Below are positions 61,616 through 64,000 of a DNA stretch of 64,000 nucleotides, piece by piece. Position numbers and translations under genes: made by a program. How positions within the stretch are numbered: position 1 is the first letter of the stretch; every line of letters begins with the position of its first letter. This DNA is from Pseudomonas fluorescens (GTDB lineage Bacteria > Pseudomonadota > Gammaproteobacteria > Pseudomonadales > Pseudomonadaceae): NCBI RefSeq assembly GCF_902497855.1, contig NZ_CABVHU010000017.1:81346-145345 (forward strand). Direction: 5' to 3'. The notes below the pieces were generated by a model. The model was given only the letters and a program-made list of their open reading frames with translations. It ran no database searches and was not told the DNA's origin.

Positions 61616-62685
61616 CCGCGCCGATAACCGATTTCATCTATGAAGGATTGCCACATCGAGTGGTGTTCGGCCGGGGCCGACGACTGCAGGTAAGCGACGA
61701 ACTTGCGCGGCTTGGCTGCCGGTCACCGATGATCATCTGTACACCCGAGCAACGGTCGATGGCGCAGACGGTTGCCGCGCCACTGGGCGAGACCGCGCAA
61801 ATCTTCAGCGAGGCGACGATGCATACGCCCCTGGGCGTCACCGAGAAAGCGCTGGCGGCCGTTGCCTCGCACGGTGTCGATTGTCTGATCGCGATTGGCG
61901 GAGGTTCGGCCATCGGGCTGGCCAAGGCCATCGCGCTCAGAACCGATCTGCCGCAAATCGCGATACCCACCACTTACGCCGGTTCCGAGGTAACGCCTAT
62001 CCTCGGCGAAACCAGCGAAGGCGAAAAACGCACCCAGAAGACCCTCAAGGTCCTGCCTGAGGTGGTGATCTACGATGTAGATCTGACGATGTCGCTGCCA
62101 GTGGCTTTTTCGGTCACCAGCGGCATCAACGCCCTGGCTCACGCCGTCGAGGCTTTGTATGCGCAGGACGGCAACCCGATCATTGCGCTGATTGCCGAGC
62201 AGGGCATCACGGCAATGGTCGAATCGCTGCCGGTACTGGTGAAAAACCCGCTGGATGTCGATGCACGCCTCAAGGCCCAATACGGCGCCTGGTTGTGCGG
62301 TACCTGCCTGGGTTCGATCGGCATGGCGCTGCACCACAAGGTATGCCACGTGCTGGGCGGCACCTTCGATTTGCCGCATGCCTCGACTCATGCCGTGATA
62401 CTTCCTCATGCACTGGCCTATACCGCACCGGCCATTACCCCGGCGATCCAGGTGCTGCAGCGCGTGTTGAAGTCCGAGCAACCCTGGGTAGCGCTGCATG
62501 CACTGAATGTGGAACTGGGTGCGCCGACCTCGCTCGAGTCCATCGGCATGCCCCGCGACGGCATTGAAAAAGCGGTGCAACTGATCCTGAAAAATGCGTA
62601 CAAAAATCCGCGCCCGCTCGAAGAAGTCGCGCTGACAGGCATGCTCGAACGTGCGTATGCCGGTGCCGTACCGGTCAGTGAATAG
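61612..62685 (+). CDS. Maleylacetate reductase (iron-containing alcohol dehydrogenase family)
   Basis: A 357-residue enzyme. Nucleotide-site GGGSAIGLAKAIAL, IAIPTTYAGSEVTPILGE, and the metal-site histidines in ALHHKVCHVLGGTFDLPHASTHAVILPH are typical. It reduces maleylacetate to 3-oxoadipate with NAD(P)H. It follows the NTF2-fold gene with an ATGA overlap and precedes the dioxygenase by 10 bases. Confidence 0.88.
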   Translation: MTAPITDFIYEGLPHRVVFGRGRRLQVSDELARLGCRSPMIICTPEQRSMAQTVAAPLGETAQIFSEATMHTPLGVTEKALAAVASHGVDCLIAIGGGSAIGLAKAIALRTDLPQIAIPTTYAGSEVTPILGETSEGEKRTQKTLKVLPEVVIYDVDLTMSLPVAFSVTSGINALAHAVEALYAQDGNPIIALIAEQGITAMVESLPVLVKNPLDVDARLKAQYGAWLCGTCLGSIGMALHHKVCHVLGGTFDLPHASTHAVILPHALAYTAPAITPAIQVLQRVLKSEQPWVALHALNVELGAPTSLESIGMPRDGIEKAVQLILKNAYKNPRPLEEVALTGMLERAYAGAVPVSE

Positions 62686-62695
62686 GGATTGATCC

Positions 62696-63559
62696 ATGCG
62701 AAATTTCAACGAAGAAAACATTACCGGTGCCGTTTTGGCCGCGGTCCGGCAAGGCTCGTCGTCTCGCGACAGGCAAGTCAGCGAAGCGGTCGTACGCCAC
62801 CTGCATGCCTTTGTGCAAGAATTGCGGCCGACACAGGACGAGTGGCGCAAGGCAATAGACTTCCTTACCGAGACTGGCAAGTACTGCTCGGCAACCCGCC
62901 AGGAGTTCATCCTGCTGTCGGACGCCTTGGGGGTTTCGATGCTGGTTGACGCCATCAATCACAACAATGATGAAGGCAGTACGCCCACCACGGTGCTCGG
63001 TCCTTTCTATTACGACGCATCCGAATTGATGCCGCTGGGCAGCAATATCGCCAATACGCCATCGGGTGACCTGATGCACGTGGAGGGTCGCGTTCGACGT
63101 GCCAATGGCGAGCCCATCCAAGGCGCAGTGGTGGAGGTTTGGCACGCCGATCATGATGGTTTCTATGACGTGCAGTTGTGCGAAGGGCATGATCTCCTGG
63201 ACCGTCGAGCGGCTTTTCGTACCGATGATTCGGGCCGGTTCTGGTTTCGTTCACGGGTTCCGCTGCATTACCCGATCCCCGCCGACGGCCCGGTCGGGCG
63301 CATGCTCGAAACCCAGGGACGTCACCCTAATCGCCCAGCCCATGTGCATTTCATGATTACCGCCGCCGACTGTGAGCAGTTGGTCACCCACGTCTTTCTT
63401 GAAGGCGACCCCTATCTGGATTCAGACGTGGTGTTCGGCGTCAAGGATGGTTTGATCGTCAAACTCGTCGACCACGCCGCCGGCGAAACCCGGGACGGTC
63501 ATCTGTTGGAATGCGCGATGGCAGTCCTTCACTATGACTTCGTGCTCGCCGACGGCTGA
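62696..63559 (+). CDS. Hydroxyquinol 1,2-dioxygenase (intradiol)
   Basis: A 287-residue intradiol dioxygenase. The iron ligands are two tyrosines (in DGFYDVQ and LHYPIPADGP) and two histidines in RHPNRPAHVHF. The N-terminal domain (NEENITGAVLAAV, TGKYCSATRQEFILLSDALGVSMLVD) matches hydroxyquinol-type rather than catechol-type enzymes. It opens 1,2,4-trihydroxybenzene to maleylacetate, which the gene before reduces. No enzyme making hydroxyquinol is in the window. Confidence 0.88.
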   Translation: MRNFNEENITGAVLAAVRQGSSSRDRQVSEAVVRHLHAFVQELRPTQDEWRKAIDFLTETGKYCSATRQEFILLSDALGVSMLVDAINHNNDEGSTPTTVLGPFYYDASELMPLGSNIANTPSGDLMHVEGRVRRANGEPIQGAVVEVWHADHDGFYDVQLCEGHDLLDRRAAFRTDDSGRFWFRSRVPLHYPIPADGPVGRMLETQGRHPNRPAHVHFMITAADCEQLVTHVFLEGDPYLDSDVVFGVKDGLIVKLVDHAAGETRDGHLLECAMAVLHYDFVLADG

Positions 63560-63656
63560 CACGTTCAGGTCATTGAAGCGCTCATACAGGAACGTCAGAT
63601 GTTAATGATGCGCCCTGAAAATGAATTCGCTTCAAGCTCCGGGAACACAGCAACCC

Positions 63657-63755
63657 TGCAGGAGCCGGTTTGCCGGCGATGGACGCAAGTGCGCCGCGTT
63701 TAACCAGTCCGCCCGCATTATCGTTGACGATCATCGCTGGCAAGCCAGCTCCTAC
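63657..63755. repeat. REPIN-like element, copy 1
   Basis: Ends GGAGCCGGTTTGCCGGCGATG and CATCGCTGGCAAGCCAGCTCC in outline form an inverted pair around a central GTGCGCCGCGTTTAACC region. Nearly identical to the copy at 63797. Confidence 0.8.
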
Positions 63756-63796
63756 ACCTTCTGCGGCGTAAGACAATCCAGGAGCCCACCACCCCC

Positions 63797-63894
63797 TGTA
63801 GGAGCCGGCTTGCCGGCGATGGACGCAAGTGCGCCGCGTTTAACCAGTCCGCCCGCATTATCGTTGACGATCATCGCTGGCAAGCCAGCTCCTT
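63797..63894. repeat. REPIN-like element, copy 2
   Basis: Same ~97-base unit, the central 70-odd bases identical to copy 1, in the same orientation and 41 bases after it. The gap from 63560 to 64000 contains these two repeats and a hairpin but no gene. Confidence 0.8.
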
Positions 63895-63902
63895 GTATCT
63901 CG

Positions 63903-63928
63903 ACTATCGCTCCATCAGGAGCGATAGT
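63903..63928. terminator. Hairpin right of the REPIN pair
   Basis: ACTATCGCTCC (63903-63913) pairs perfectly with GGAGCGATAGT (63918-63928) across ATCA. No T run, so termination is uncertain. Confidence 0.45.
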
Positions 63929-64000
63929 TCTCGACTGATCATCGAGGGAGGGACCTGGAAGCCGTGCAGCTCCTTAGGCTTTGTGCCTGTGATGTAGATT

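Noticed and set aside
63582..63938. Frames over the REPIN-like units on both strands
   Set aside because: They follow the repeat units and match no protein.

Overview
The window reads as a chromosomal accessory stretch of a fluorescent-group Pseudomonas. GC content is high, GTG/TTG alternative starts occur, there are REP elements with GGAGC/GGCTTGCCGGCGA cores, and the gene families (LysR-rich catabolic clusters, Tsx-like porin, AAHS transporters, hydroxyproline genes) are typical of soil and plant pseudomonads. No rRNA, tRNA, CRISPR array or intact insertion sequence was seen.

Layout. (1) 183-9660: a cluster matching trigonelline (N-methylnicotinate) degradation: a two-component flavin monooxygenase, aldehyde dehydrogenase, hydrolase and small accessory enzymes, then a ProVWX-type betaine ABC transporter and an Lrp regulator. 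(2) 9905-15663: a stand-alone leuCD pair without leuB, a dctA carrier and two LysR regulators. (3) 15773-25125: an HD hydrolase, then a compact regulon that looks built to degrade orotate: NAD-type dihydroorotate dehydrogenase (two subunits), dihydroorotase, an N-carbamoyl-aspartate amidohydrolase candidate, a small unknown protein, an MFS importer, a Tsx-like outer-membrane channel and an XRE regulator. Four copies of the 17-bp motif TGTCTAATTTTTGATAC (one diverged) lie in the promoter regions of these units. This is the best candidate here for a little-described system.

(4) 25157-33217: a LysR gene divergent from an operon with a 1141-residue fusion of a molybdopterin oxidoreductase to a flavin/NAD and 2Fe-2S reductase, an ornithine-cyclodeaminase-family enzyme, an AtoE-type transporter and a dedicated moaA. 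The substrate is unknown. (5) 33218-35045: repeats, a small membrane-anchored protein and an orphan phage antirepressor-like gene. (6) 35099-44785: a hydroxyproline catabolic operon with a GntR regulator, two proline-racemase-superfamily enzymes (Ser/Cys and Cys/Cys types), aldehyde dehydrogenase, D-amino-acid oxidase, DapA-like deaminase and a polar amino acid ABC transporter.

(7) 44786-48205: a zone of gene decay with fragments of GFA, GGDEF, Lrp, LysE and carbonic anhydrase genes between an intact PRC-barrel gene and a receiver-domain gene. (8) 48206-51876: an overlapping operon of HAD hydrolase, aminoglycoside-phosphotransferase-fold kinase and class-III PLP enzyme followed by an Lrp regulator, resembling the hydroxylysine kinase plus phospho-lyase pair. 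(9) 52154-58400: transposase remnant, a secreted protein of unknown function, a LysR/MFS divergent pair, psiE and two more pseudogenes. (10) 58401-63559: LysR, AAHS transporter, SnoaL-like protein, maleylacetate reductase and hydroxyquinol 1,2-dioxygenase, the lower part of a resorcinol-type pathway. The window ends in two near-identical REPIN-like repeats.

All assignments come from reading the translated sequence and recalling families. No database search was run.
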